Made by a program: the position numbers and the translations under genes. Below are positions 1 through 5,330 of a stretch of DNA of 8,194 nt, piece after piece (positions within the stretch are counted from its first letter, which is position 1; each line of letters begins with the position of its first letter). Under the pieces are notes generated by a model that saw only the letters and a program-made list of their open reading frames with translations, did not search any database and was not told where the DNA came from. This stretch comes from Patescibacteria group bacterium. GTDB taxonomy: Bacteria > Patescibacteriota > Microgenomatia > UBA1400 > MFAQ01. Location: positions 1-8,194 of the forward strand of contig JAHITH010000105.1 of the NCBI GenBank assembly GCA_018817845.1, in the 5' to 3' direction.

Positions 1-723
1 TCCTTCATCCAATATCTTAAACCTCCTATCCTTCACGTAATCACCAATATTCCATATATCATCCATCCCCCCCACTTCCCAAAAATCAATTCTCTCGCCA
101 TTCCTAAACTCCACTCCGCCTCCCAAACCTAAGGCAATATTCATATACCCTTCCCCAGCCAAAGTCGAGCTGTATCCGAAACCAGACAAAGCTGATGTAG
201 TCAATCCATTATCTATTTCATTTCCCACCAACTCTTGTATTAAAACCCCCATTCCTTCCCCAGTACCCACCGCTTCTCTCCATTCCTTTGCACCTCTTTT
301 AAAATAACTAGCCAATACTTTTTTTACCCCTGTCACCACTCTCTCTAGCTCATTAGCTACAACTTCAGTCTTATACATTCCAGTCCCCCTAGCATCACCC
401 ACAGCCGACGAACGTATCGCCAGTGGTTTATCTGGTTCAAATTGACTAGAGATTTCCACCAACATCTGCCTTGCTTTCTCACCCATTTCAAAATTTAAAA
501 CTTCTTCTTCAGTTACTCCAGCCCCATCAAACCCCGCCTCAATCAATATTTCATCCAACACATCCTCGGCCAACACCACACTTCCGGGTGCCAAAAACCC
601 TTTTCTCTCCCAAAACTCCCTTTTTCTCATCAACTCTCTTGCCTTATCTCCCACTTCCCCTTTTCCCAGTACCACAAATTCACCATCTCGCAACCTATCC
701 CCCTGTCCTCGAAGTCTTTCCAT
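1..723 (-). CDS. PEP synthase-like protein, N-terminal ATP-binding domain (3'-partial)
   Basis: The gene begins with ATG at 723 and stays open for 241 codons to the window edge, so the C-terminal part is missing. The fold resembles the N-terminal PEP/pyruvate-binding (ATP-grasp) domain of phosphoenolpyruvate synthase and pyruvate phosphate dikinase. Visible matches are a GEVGDKARELM segment near residues 22-32 (the family's G-x-x-G-x-K-A motif), APGSVVL near 45-51, LAIRSSAVGDARGTGMYKT at 101-119 (the IRSSA nucleotide-binding signature), GMGVLIQELV at 157-166 and IALGLGGGVEF at 196-206. In the family this domain binds ATP and passes phosphate to a swivelling His domain that makes PEP from pyruvate; that domain and the PEP-binding barrel would lie outside the window. 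The usual GVLFT-type motif after VQ-x-x-V is replaced by a divergent NGLTTSALSGFG, so this may be a diverged or standalone kinase-like version. It lies 24 bp after the ychF stop on the same strand. The domain call is fairly sure; the enzyme identity is less so. Confidence 0.7.
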   Translation of the reverse strand, partial: MERLRGQGDRLRDGEFVVLGKGEVGDKARELMRKREFWERKGFLAPGSVVLAEDVLDEILIEAGFDGAGVTEEEVLNFEMGEKARQMLVEISSQFEPDKPLAIRSSAVGDARGTGMYKTEVVANELERVVTGVKKVLASYFKRGAKEWREAVGTGEGMGVLIQELVGNEIDNGLTTSALSGFGYSSTLAGEGYMNIALGLGGGVEFRNGERIDFWEVGGMDDIWNIGDYVKDRRFKILDEG

Positions 724-733
724 ATTATCTTAT

Positions 734-739
734 ATTATA
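734..739 (-). promoter_or_regulatory. Candidate -10 box for the PEP synthase-like gene
   Basis: A perfect TATAAT on the minus strand lies 10 nt upstream of the ATG at 723, in the short gap after the ychF stop. No good -35 is visible about 17 bp further upstream. If used, it would give an almost leaderless transcript (leader about 3-5 nt) and let this gene be made independently of ychF. There is no Shine-Dalgarno sequence right before the ATG. The gap is very AT-rich, so a chance match is possible. Confidence 0.4.
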
Positions 740-747
740 ACAAACCT

Positions 748-1572
748 CTACTTGCCCACCATAAACTCAACCACATCTCCTTCTCTCACCACGTAATCCC
801 TTCCCTCAATTCTTAACTTTCCAGCCTCACTTACTCCTTTCCAACCTCCAAATTTCACAAAATCATCAAAACTGGTTACCTTAGCTTTAATAAAACTCTT
901 CTCAAAATCAGTGTGGATTACCCCCGCCGCCACCGGCGCCAAGCTTCCCTTTTTCACCGTCCAAGCCCTCACCTCTTTTTCACCCGCAGTTAAAAAACTA
1001 ATTAACCCCAATTTTTCATAAGCCAATCTAATTAACTTATCCACCCCTTCCCCGGTCTTGGCACAAACACGCAGCCTATCGTCACTCAATTCACCTTCAT
1101 CGGTATTATAAACCACCATATATGGCTTCTTAGACAATAAATTTATTTTTTCTTTAGCATCCAAATCAGCCAACTCCAGCTCCATACAAAGAGTTTCCAA
1201 ATCTTCATCAGGATTTACCGACCCAACCCTAGCTACGCTTTCATCCGTAAAATCTCTAAGCAAATACAAAATCAGGTCCACCTCTCTAATATGTGACAAA
1301 AACTTGTTTCCCAACCCCTCGCCCTTAGACGCACCCTTAATCAATCCAGCAATATCCACAAAAGTCACCGTCGCTGGTACAATATTTTCAGTCTTAACCA
1401 CCTCTGCCAACTTCTCCAACCTATCATCAGGCACCGGCACCACTCCTACATTAGGCTCAATGGTAGCAAACGGATAATTAGCCACCAAAGCCTTCTGCTT
1501 CTTCAACAAAGCATTAAACAGGGTGCTCTTCCCCACATTCGCTAGTCCAACAATCCCTACCTTCAAACTCAT
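748..1572 (-). CDS. ychF: Compact YchF/Obg-like GTPase (ribosome-associated ATPase)
   Basis: This is a YchF/OLA1-family P-loop NTPase, which in other bacteria binds ribosomes and prefers ATP. The P-loop GLANVGKST is at residues 9-17 (usually GLPNVGKST). ANYPFATIEPNVGVVPVPD is at 31-49, the G3 motif DIAGL at 73-77, KGASKGEGLGNKFL at 79-92, the G4-position NTDE at 156-159 (NVNE in E. coli) and a G5-like CAKTGEG at 170-176. A C-terminal TGS domain follows from about 191, with AGEKEVRAWT and the closing DYVVREGDVVEF. The protein has 274 residues against about 363 for typical YchF. The missing part is the helical/coiled-coil domain: only about 11 residues separate ADLD (135-138) from PYMVVYNTDE, and the stretch from NTDE to the TGS domain is also shortened. 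The frame is continuous, so this is a compact form, not a broken gene. It is divergent from the release-factor gene and upstream of the PEP synthase-like gene. Confidence 0.93.
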   Translation of the reverse strand: MSLKVGIVGLANVGKSTLFNALLKKQKALVANYPFATIEPNVGVVPVPDDRLEKLAEVVKTENIVPATVTFVDIAGLIKGASKGEGLGNKFLSHIREVDLILYLLRDFTDESVARVGSVNPDEDLETLCMELELADLDAKEKINLLSKKPYMVVYNTDEGELSDDRLRVCAKTGEGVDKLIRLAYEKLGLISFLTAGEKEVRAWTVKKGSLAPVAAGVIHTDFEKSFIKAKVTSFDDFVKFGGWKGVSEAGKLRIEGRDYVVREGDVVEFMVGK

Positions 1573-1578
1573 TCGCCC

Positions 1579-1584
1579 ATTTTA
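1579..1584 (-). promoter_or_regulatory. -10 box of ychF, leaderless transcript predicted
   Basis: TAAAAT on the minus strand ends exactly 6 nt before the ychF ATG (A at 1572). Transcription would then start at or next to the start codon. No Shine-Dalgarno sequence fits between the box and the ATG (spacer GGGCGA). A TATATT further upstream in the same gap is an alternative -10 with a leader of about 20 nt. No clear -35 is seen. Confidence 0.45.
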
Positions 1585-1596
1585 CCTTAAATCTTC

Positions 1597-1602
1597 TACA
1601 AT
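1597..1602 (+). promoter_or_regulatory. -10 box of the release-factor-like gene, leaderless transcript predicted
   Basis: TACAAT ends 6 nt before the ATG at 1609, mirroring the spacing on the ychF side of the same 36-bp divergent gap. There is no Shine-Dalgarno sequence before this ATG, which fits leaderless initiation. The -35 region is not recognisable and would fall near or within the 5' end of ychF. Confidence 0.5.
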
Positions 1603-1608
1603 ATATGT

Positions 1609-2184
1609 ATGTCCCAATACGAACAAGACGACCTACCTCCCAAACTTCAAGCAATCGCCGATGCCTGTGAGTATGAACTCCTCCACCAAAACGACAGAGG
1701 TAGGGGTGGTGGCCCAAAAAAACGCGGCAAATCAATTCTTACTACCATAAAACAAACAGAGCGTTACCAAAAAGAATTCAGACATTACCATGCCAAACTT
1801 AAACTCCATCGTCAACTTACCCACCAAAAGAACTTAAACCCCACCACCTACGCACAATGGCTACAAGAAAACATAGGTAAAACCAATATCGACACAGACA
1901 ACGTAAGTGTCGAAAGATTCGCCAGTACCCACGGTCCGGGTGGTCAAAACATCAATAAATTAGCTACAGCTATCCGCCTAACCCACCTACCTACACAAAT
2001 TACAGCCAAATACAAAAAAGAACGAACCCAATCACAAAACCTTTCTGGAGCCAAAAAAGTCTTACAAACCAAACTCCAAGAACACCTAAACCTCTGGCAA
2101 GTCTCCAAGCCACCTGCAGAAATCACCACCCAATTCATAAAAAACTTAATCCAAACCAAACCCCCACCCCCAAAAACCCAATAA
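1609..2184 (+). CDS. RF-1 domain protein, ArfB/YaeJ-like peptidyl-tRNA hydrolase
   Basis: This 191-aa protein carries the catalytic domain of class I peptide release factors. The core, at about 98-160, contains ASTHGPGGQNINKLATAIRL, with the GGQ that enters the peptidyl transferase centre at 111-113, then THLPTQITAKYKKERTQSQN and a helix like the one after GGQ in RF1/RF2 and ArfB. There is no codon-recognition domain of RF1/RF2 type, so codon-independent rescue of stalled ribosomes is the likely role. The basic, Pro-rich C-terminal tail (IKNLIQTKPPPPKTQ) may occupy the empty mRNA channel as in ArfB, although ArfB tails are usually more strongly basic. Unusual is a 90-residue N-terminal extension with a Gly/Lys-Arg patch (RGRGGGPKKRGK at 30-41) and a helical basic stretch at 45-75, which I cannot assign. 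ATG 1609 is favoured because a -10 box lies 6 nt upstream. A, C-rich codon use matches the strand bias of the window. A PrfH-like protein is an alternative. Confidence 0.82.
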   Translation: MSQYEQDDLPPKLQAIADACEYELLHQNDRGRGGGPKKRGKSILTTIKQTERYQKEFRHYHAKLKLHRQLTHQKNLNPTTYAQWLQENIGKTNIDTDNVSVERFASTHGPGGQNINKLATAIRLTHLPTQITAKYKKERTQSQNLSGAKKVLQTKLQEHLNLWQVSKPPAEITTQFIKNLIQTKPPPPKTQ

Positions 2185-2185
2185 C

Positions 2186-2223
2186 TACCAATTCACACAC
2201 GCGATCGCGTCACTAGTTTGGTA
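2186..2223. repeat. Imperfect 38-bp palindrome (left copy of the island-flanking site)
   Basis: The site starts one base after the release-factor stop codon. It has outer hexamers TACCAA (2186-2191) and TTGGTA (2218-2223) and a perfect 12-bp palindromic core ACGCGATCGCGT (2199-2210), all on one centre of symmetry. About 13 of 19 positions pair by Watson-Crick rules. Length, outer hexamers and central CGATCG equal those of the site at 5292-5329, while the intervening arms differ (about 22 of 38 bases identical). It could act as a weak terminator for the release-factor gene, or be a recombination site or a degraded copy of the right site. Confidence 0.65.
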
Positions 2224-2226
2224 TCA

Positions 2227-2239
2227 CTTCCTCACCAAA
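2227..2239. repeat. 13-bp repeat of the cysS 3' end
   Basis: CTTCCTCACCAAA here is identical to 5337-5349, which encodes the C-terminal residues of cysteinyl-tRNA synthetase on the minus strand. In both places it lies just right of TTGGTA (3 bp away here, 7 bp away at cysS). On the minus strand here it would read L-V-R-K-stop, as if a remnant of the cysS end had been left behind. It is best read together with the flanking palindromes. Confidence 0.6.
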
Positions 2240-2263
2240 TCCTTCCACCCCACCCCATAACAT

Positions 2264-2292
2264 TTGACTTCCAGCTACAAATGTGATAATAT
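2264..2292 (+). promoter_or_regulatory. Sigma-70-type promoter of the two-gene island
   Basis: TTGACT at 2264-2269 is a near-consensus -35. Downstream lies TGTGATAATATAA, which offers an extended -10 (TG at 2282, GATAAT at 2285-2290, spacer 15) or TAATAT at 2287-2292 (spacer 17). Transcription would start near 2297-2299, giving a leader of about 80 nt. It is the only good -35/-10 pair noticed in the window and it drives the compositionally distinct genes. Confidence 0.6.
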
Positions 2293-2297
2293 AAGCC

Positions 2298-2324
2298 CGT
2301 CGAAAACTTTTCGGCGTGCGCACG
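2298..2324 (+). promoter_or_regulatory. Structured 5' leader or operator-like palindromes
   Basis: Just after the predicted transcription start, CGTCGAA pairs with TTCGGCG around AACTT (2298-2316, one G-T pair). It is followed by a perfect 10-bp palindrome CGTGCGCACG (2315-2324). The motif CGTCGAAAAC also recurs in altered form as CGTTGAAAAT 25 bp later. These could form a leader hairpin or a repressor site. I match no known riboswitch. Confidence 0.35.
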
Positions 2325-2359
2325 TTGAAAATTTAACCCCCAACCCCCTACCCGAGGTC

Positions 2360-2365
2360 AAGGAG
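2360..2365 (+). promoter_or_regulatory. Ribosome-binding site of the 626-aa protein gene
   Basis: AAGGAG lies 11 nt before the ATG at 2377, a slightly long spacing. It supports ATG 2377, which also gives a proper N-terminal signal sequence, over the internal Met at codon 7. The strong Shine-Dalgarno sequence contrasts with the leaderless starts of ychF and the release-factor gene. Confidence 0.7.
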
Positions 2366-2376
2366 CCTCAAAAATC

Positions 2377-4257
2377 ATGAAGACTAGAAATCGTATGCTC
2401 TTCTTATTCTTGGCTATAGTGATCTTGTTCACATTAGCCTGCACCCTGTTTGCTCCATCTCAACCTCAACCCACTGCCATACCATCAGTGGTCGAAAACC
2501 ACCAGGAATTCGGCTACAAATACTCTGTCGAAGAGATTGCCCAGCGAATCGAAAAAGATACCGTCAAGATCGCCACTCCCAGATTTATCTGGAATGGCAT
2601 TCTGGCAGGTCTTGGCTTTTTCTTTCTCGCCCTAGCCGGAGTCTCATATTTTACAGACTCAGGTGGTACCATTTTCCTCATCAGTGCCACTGTCGGAATC
2701 GTTATTGGCCTGATCACTATCGGTAACCCCACCCCCAAGGTCCACGAACTTAACAAAGCCTTGGTTAACACAGGCATCACCGAAGGTATCGACTACGCCA
2801 AAAAAGCGCAAGCAACCAACCTTCAATATATCGCCGCAACAGTCAAAGAAGTTGGCAGCGATCAAGTTGCATGTAAAGAAACCGTCAACGTCCATGATTT
2901 TTGCAGTAGTAACACACCCTACTACAGCACCGACACACGCTACAATTGCCAACCAGTTTACTGCACCGACGACGATGGGAACCGCACCAAATGCGGAGAG
3001 GACTGCGACACCCTCTACACTCCTTGGTTCCAGTACATCGAACGCTGGTGGGAGGTACCCAATACCAAAGGCAAGTACCTCCACCCCGAGCTCTACGACA
3101 TGGAGTTCCCCGGTGGTGATGCCAATGCCTACGGACCCAAAATTTTTATCTCTGACTGGCGCGCTCCCCAAGACGCCGAAAATCACCTGCTTGAAAACTG
3201 GTATTTCGGCTTCAACAAATCCTACAATAACAAAGTCCCGGCTTCGATTCTAGAAGTCCGGGCTGCCCAAGCCAATGGAATCGCAACAATTACTCATTAC
3301 TACGTAGGCAAATACTTCCACTGGTTGTTAGCCGACGAGGCCATCAACATGAGCGTCTACGAGGGTCACCTACGCAATCTTCAAACCCTCGTTCCCAGTC
3401 TGCCCAGCCCCAAAGGTGCTCGATTTGAGTACACCAATGGTTACGGCAAAAAAGATGTCATGTGGACTCTTTTGTACTCCGACGATGGCCAGGACCTACC
3501 AACCAAGTTGGATCCTGTCTTTTTCATCGGCTACGAGTCAATTAACCCCGTCCTTCAACAAGAACTCACTGCCCGGGCTCAAGAATTTCAGGGTCACTTC
3601 GGACCCAATAAGCAAGCCATTGCTTATTGGTACTACATCAACGACGAAGTGGTCCAACAAATGGGTGGCTTACAAAATGTCACTCAGGCTCTACTGGCAC
3701 AGGTTCGCGACACCCAAACCTGGGGTCTCTTCCAAATCCCCAAGAATCAGGTGTTAATTGTCGAATCGACCACCCCAGACATGACTTTCATCACCGGCCG
3801 CGACGCCGAGATGGGCATGCCCTTAGGCAACACGTTGGTTAAACAGCGTATGCGCCTAAGCATCGAAGCTGGCCAACAAGTTCCCTTCACCTGGCAGTCA
3901 GCCATGGGTAACTTTGCCAGCCGCTACACGGCTGGTGGTTTCGAGTTCTCCGATATGACCCAAGCTGGTTCGGTCATTGGCCTGCTCTACGAGCAAACCC
4001 CTGGCTACGAAGCTCCAAGTCCCGATACCGAAGAGTGCAACATCGCGCCGGCCGAACACTTAGGTTTCGTCCGCTACGAAATGTGCACGCAAGCATACAG
4101 AAAAACTACCATCAAGGTAAACGCCGAAGGTGCTGATCTAATCTTCCGCAATAACGAACAAGCCGCCAAAAAAAGCAGTTCCCTGCTCTTCGGCGGAATT
4201 ATGCTTACTTTTGGCCTTTTCTTAATTGGGGCCAAATGGTTTAGCGAAAATAGTTAA
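2377..4257 (+). CDS. Membrane-anchored protein with large Cys-rich extracellular domain, unknown function
   Basis: I do not recognise a family for this 626-aa protein. Residues 1-21 form a basic, then hydrophobic signal sequence ending in FTLAC; Cys22 may be lipidated, though Thr at -3 is not the usual lipobox Leu. A Pro-rich linker (27-36) follows. Two hydrophobic segments at about 71-90 and 97-116 form a hairpin, and a last one lies at about 602-619 near the C-terminus. The 480-residue region between should face the outside. It has eight Cys: six clustered at 166, 176, 191, 196, 206 and 210, and two at 554 and 570, suggesting disulfides. It is rich in Trp and Tyr (PWFQYIERWWEVP near 216-228, AIAYWYYINDEVVQQMGG at 414-431). 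No catalytic motif is evident. The next gene starts 9 bp after the stop, and both share a promoter and terminator, so the products probably work together at the cell surface. G is commoner here than in flanking genes, suggesting acquisition by transfer. Confidence 0.85.
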   Translation: MKTRNRMLFLFLAIVILFTLACTLFAPSQPQPTAIPSVVENHQEFGYKYSVEEIAQRIEKDTVKIATPRFIWNGILAGLGFFFLALAGVSYFTDSGGTIFLISATVGIVIGLITIGNPTPKVHELNKALVNTGITEGIDYAKKAQATNLQYIAATVKEVGSDQVACKETVNVHDFCSSNTPYYSTDTRYNCQPVYCTDDDGNRTKCGEDCDTLYTPWFQYIERWWEVPNTKGKYLHPELYDMEFPGGDANAYGPKIFISDWRAPQDAENHLLENWYFGFNKSYNNKVPASILEVRAAQANGIATITHYYVGKYFHWLLADEAINMSVYEGHLRNLQTLVPSLPSPKGARFEYTNGYGKKDVMWTLLYSDDGQDLPTKLDPVFFIGYESINPVLQQELTARAQEFQGHFGPNKQAIAYWYYINDEVVQQMGGLQNVTQALLAQVRDTQTWGLFQIPKNQVLIVESTTPDMTFITGRDAEMGMPLGNTLVKQRMRLSIEAGQQVPFTWQSAMGNFASRYTAGGFEFSDMTQAGSVIGLLYEQTPGYEAPSPDTEECNIAPAEHLGFVRYEMCTQAYRKTTIKVNAEGADLIFRNNEQAAKKSSSLLFGGIMLTFGLFLIGAKWFSENS

Positions 4258-4261
4258 GGAG
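4256..4261 (+). promoter_or_regulatory. Ribosome-binding site overlapping the upstream stop codon
   Basis: AAGGAG uses the last two bases of the TAA that ends the 626-aa protein gene and sits 5 nt before the ATG at 4267. The arrangement suggests coupled translation of the two island genes and supports ATG 4267 as the start. Confidence 0.75.
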
Positions 4262-4266
4262 AAAAA

Positions 4267-5205
4267 ATGAAAACCAAAAAGAAACTCATTTTGTTTGTGT
4301 TCGTCTTCGTTCTACTCGCTTTGACCCTGGTTGCCTGCCGTGGCAAGACTCAAGAGGCAGCGCCCAATAACGCCGCCGGCGTACCCGTCGAGATCGACGA
4401 CCTCATCTCCCCCACCGATCTAATGGCCTTGCGCGAGTACTACCGTGGCGGAACCGAACGCGAAGCCAACATCAACAATCTGAAGGCTGCCGCCGACCTG
4501 GCTCGCACCAAATTCTTCACTGGTATTCGAGACCTGATTGGAAACAATCAATTCTGTTTCAAGTCAGTAGAGGAAACCGAGGTGGCCATTGCCAACGCCG
4601 TCATGGCAGAAAAAGAAGGCGAAGCCCTGGTAGATGCCCTGGTTACCGCCTCTGTTTCTGGCGAGTCCGCCACCGGTATCTGTGCCGAATTGAACCACGG
4701 TATCGCCGATTACACAGTAGCCAACCGCCAGAATATGTTCAATACCGAGATGGCAAAAGTTGAGGCCCTCAACGAGTATCTGGTCTACCTAGAAGGTTAC
4801 CCCGAACGCAACTTCATGAATGACGTCTTCCAGACGGTCGCCGACCCCAGCAAAGTCTACAAGTGGTTGGCTGATAAAGGTATTGGCGCCACCGACTTCG
4901 TCTGGCTACCTACCTACATCATTCAAACCACCGGACGAGACAAGGGTCTCTGTGATTATTATCGCACTGGTGACTTCAAAGCTGAACTCTTACCGGCCAC
5001 CCTGCGAAAGTTTACCGGCCATGAGACTGCCCTGGATGAGCTCTACAGCGCCAAGTGGAACTCCGCCGCCTACGGTGGCACCGGCGAATGCACATTCTAT
5101 CGCATGGCCGCCATCGAAGTTATGCGTATGTCAGTTCAGGCCGCCGAAACCATCGAAGGTCAAAACACCGGCATCGACCCTGGCGTCACTTTCCCCGACC
5201 CCTAA
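4267..5205 (+). CDS. Lipoprotein of unknown function
   Basis: This 312-aa protein has a textbook lipoprotein signal: MKTKKK, a hydrophobic stretch at 7-21 and the lipobox LVAC with Cys24, followed by a short linker (RGKTQEAAPNNAAG). The mature part looks mainly helical and Ala/Glu-rich, with segments such as ANINNLKAAADLARTKFF (67-84) and the region 101-126. Four Cys follow the lipid Cys, at 97, 139, 229 and 275, enough for two disulfides outside the cell. I recognise no enzyme motif or named domain. The signal sequence starts MKTKKK, much like the MKTRNR of the preceding membrane protein. Nine bases separate it from that gene, and a strong terminator follows 25 bp after its stop. Its job is probably tied to the membrane partner, for example as an extracytoplasmic subunit, but this is inference from gene order only. 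Confidence 0.87.
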   Translation: MKTKKKLILFVFVFVLLALTLVACRGKTQEAAPNNAAGVPVEIDDLISPTDLMALREYYRGGTEREANINNLKAAADLARTKFFTGIRDLIGNNQFCFKSVEETEVAIANAVMAEKEGEALVDALVTASVSGESATGICAELNHGIADYTVANRQNMFNTEMAKVEALNEYLVYLEGYPERNFMNDVFQTVADPSKVYKWLADKGIGATDFVWLPTYIIQTTGRDKGLCDYYRTGDFKAELLPATLRKFTGHETALDELYSAKWNSAAYGGTGECTFYRMAAIEVMRMSVQAAETIEGQNTGIDPGVTFPDP

Positions 5206-5230
5206 ATCCGAACTGCAACACTTACACCCC

Positions 5231-5268
5231 AAAACTCCAAGAGAGAATTCATTCTCTTGGAGTTTTTT
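5231..5268 (+). terminator. Rho-independent terminator of the island operon
   Basis: AAAACTCCAAGAGAG (5231-5245) pairs with 5252-5266 (one G-T pair at the loop end), leaving the loop AATTCA, and the run of T at 5263-5268 follows. It ends the two-gene transcript 25 bp after the lipoprotein stop. Confidence 0.9.
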
Positions 5269-5291
5269 ATTTCTTAAAAAAACACAATAAT

Positions 5292-5329
5292 TACCAAATA
5301 AAGTGAACGATCGTTCACTTTATTTGGTA
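5292..5329. repeat. Perfect 38-bp palindrome beside cysS (right copy of the island-flanking site)
   Basis: Each half of 19 bp is the exact reverse complement of the other, centred between 5310 and 5311 within CGATCG. With one T-G mismatch the symmetry extends to 5288-5333. The site begins one base after the cysS stop read on the minus strand. GTGAAC...GTTCAC followed by TTTATTT on either strand would serve as a bidirectional terminator, and that is the simplest role. It shares length, TACCAA/TTGGTA ends and centre with 2186-2223. A second terminator for the island already exists 24 bp upstream, so its main use may be for cysS. Confidence 0.85.
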
Positions 5330-5330
5330 G

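Larger units (their letters stand above)
2185..2376. other. Intergenic region at the left edge of the island
   Basis: This 192-bp non-coding stretch lies between the release-factor gene and the 626-aa membrane protein gene. From left to right it holds a 38-bp imperfect palindrome, a 13-bp copy of the cysS 3' end, a C-rich stretch, a promoter with TTGACT and GATAAT/TAATAT, a hairpin-forming leader and an AAGGAG ribosome-binding site. Sequence composition changes across it: upstream coding DNA is G-poor, downstream coding DNA is not. Confidence 0.6.

Noticed and set aside
471..740. Plus-strand open frame opposite the PEP synthase-like gene
   Set aside because: The predicted product is a Pro/Phe/Leu-rich low-complexity chain caused by the C-rich strand, while the minus strand encodes recognisable motifs such as IRSSA.
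1514..1735. Minus-strand frame spanning the ychF/release-factor divergent gap
   Set aside because: It crosses the promoter region and overlaps two well-identified genes. No motif or start signal supports it.
2659..3186. 175-codon open frame on the minus strand inside the 626-aa membrane protein gene
   Set aside because: It is fully antisense to a better-supported gene that has a promoter, ribosome-binding site and signal sequence. Its product shows no motif and is a typical shadow.
2186..5329. Classical transposon with terminal inverted repeats
   Set aside because: The two flanking sites are each palindromic themselves, no short target duplication typical of transposition is evident, and neither island gene resembles a transposase or integrase.
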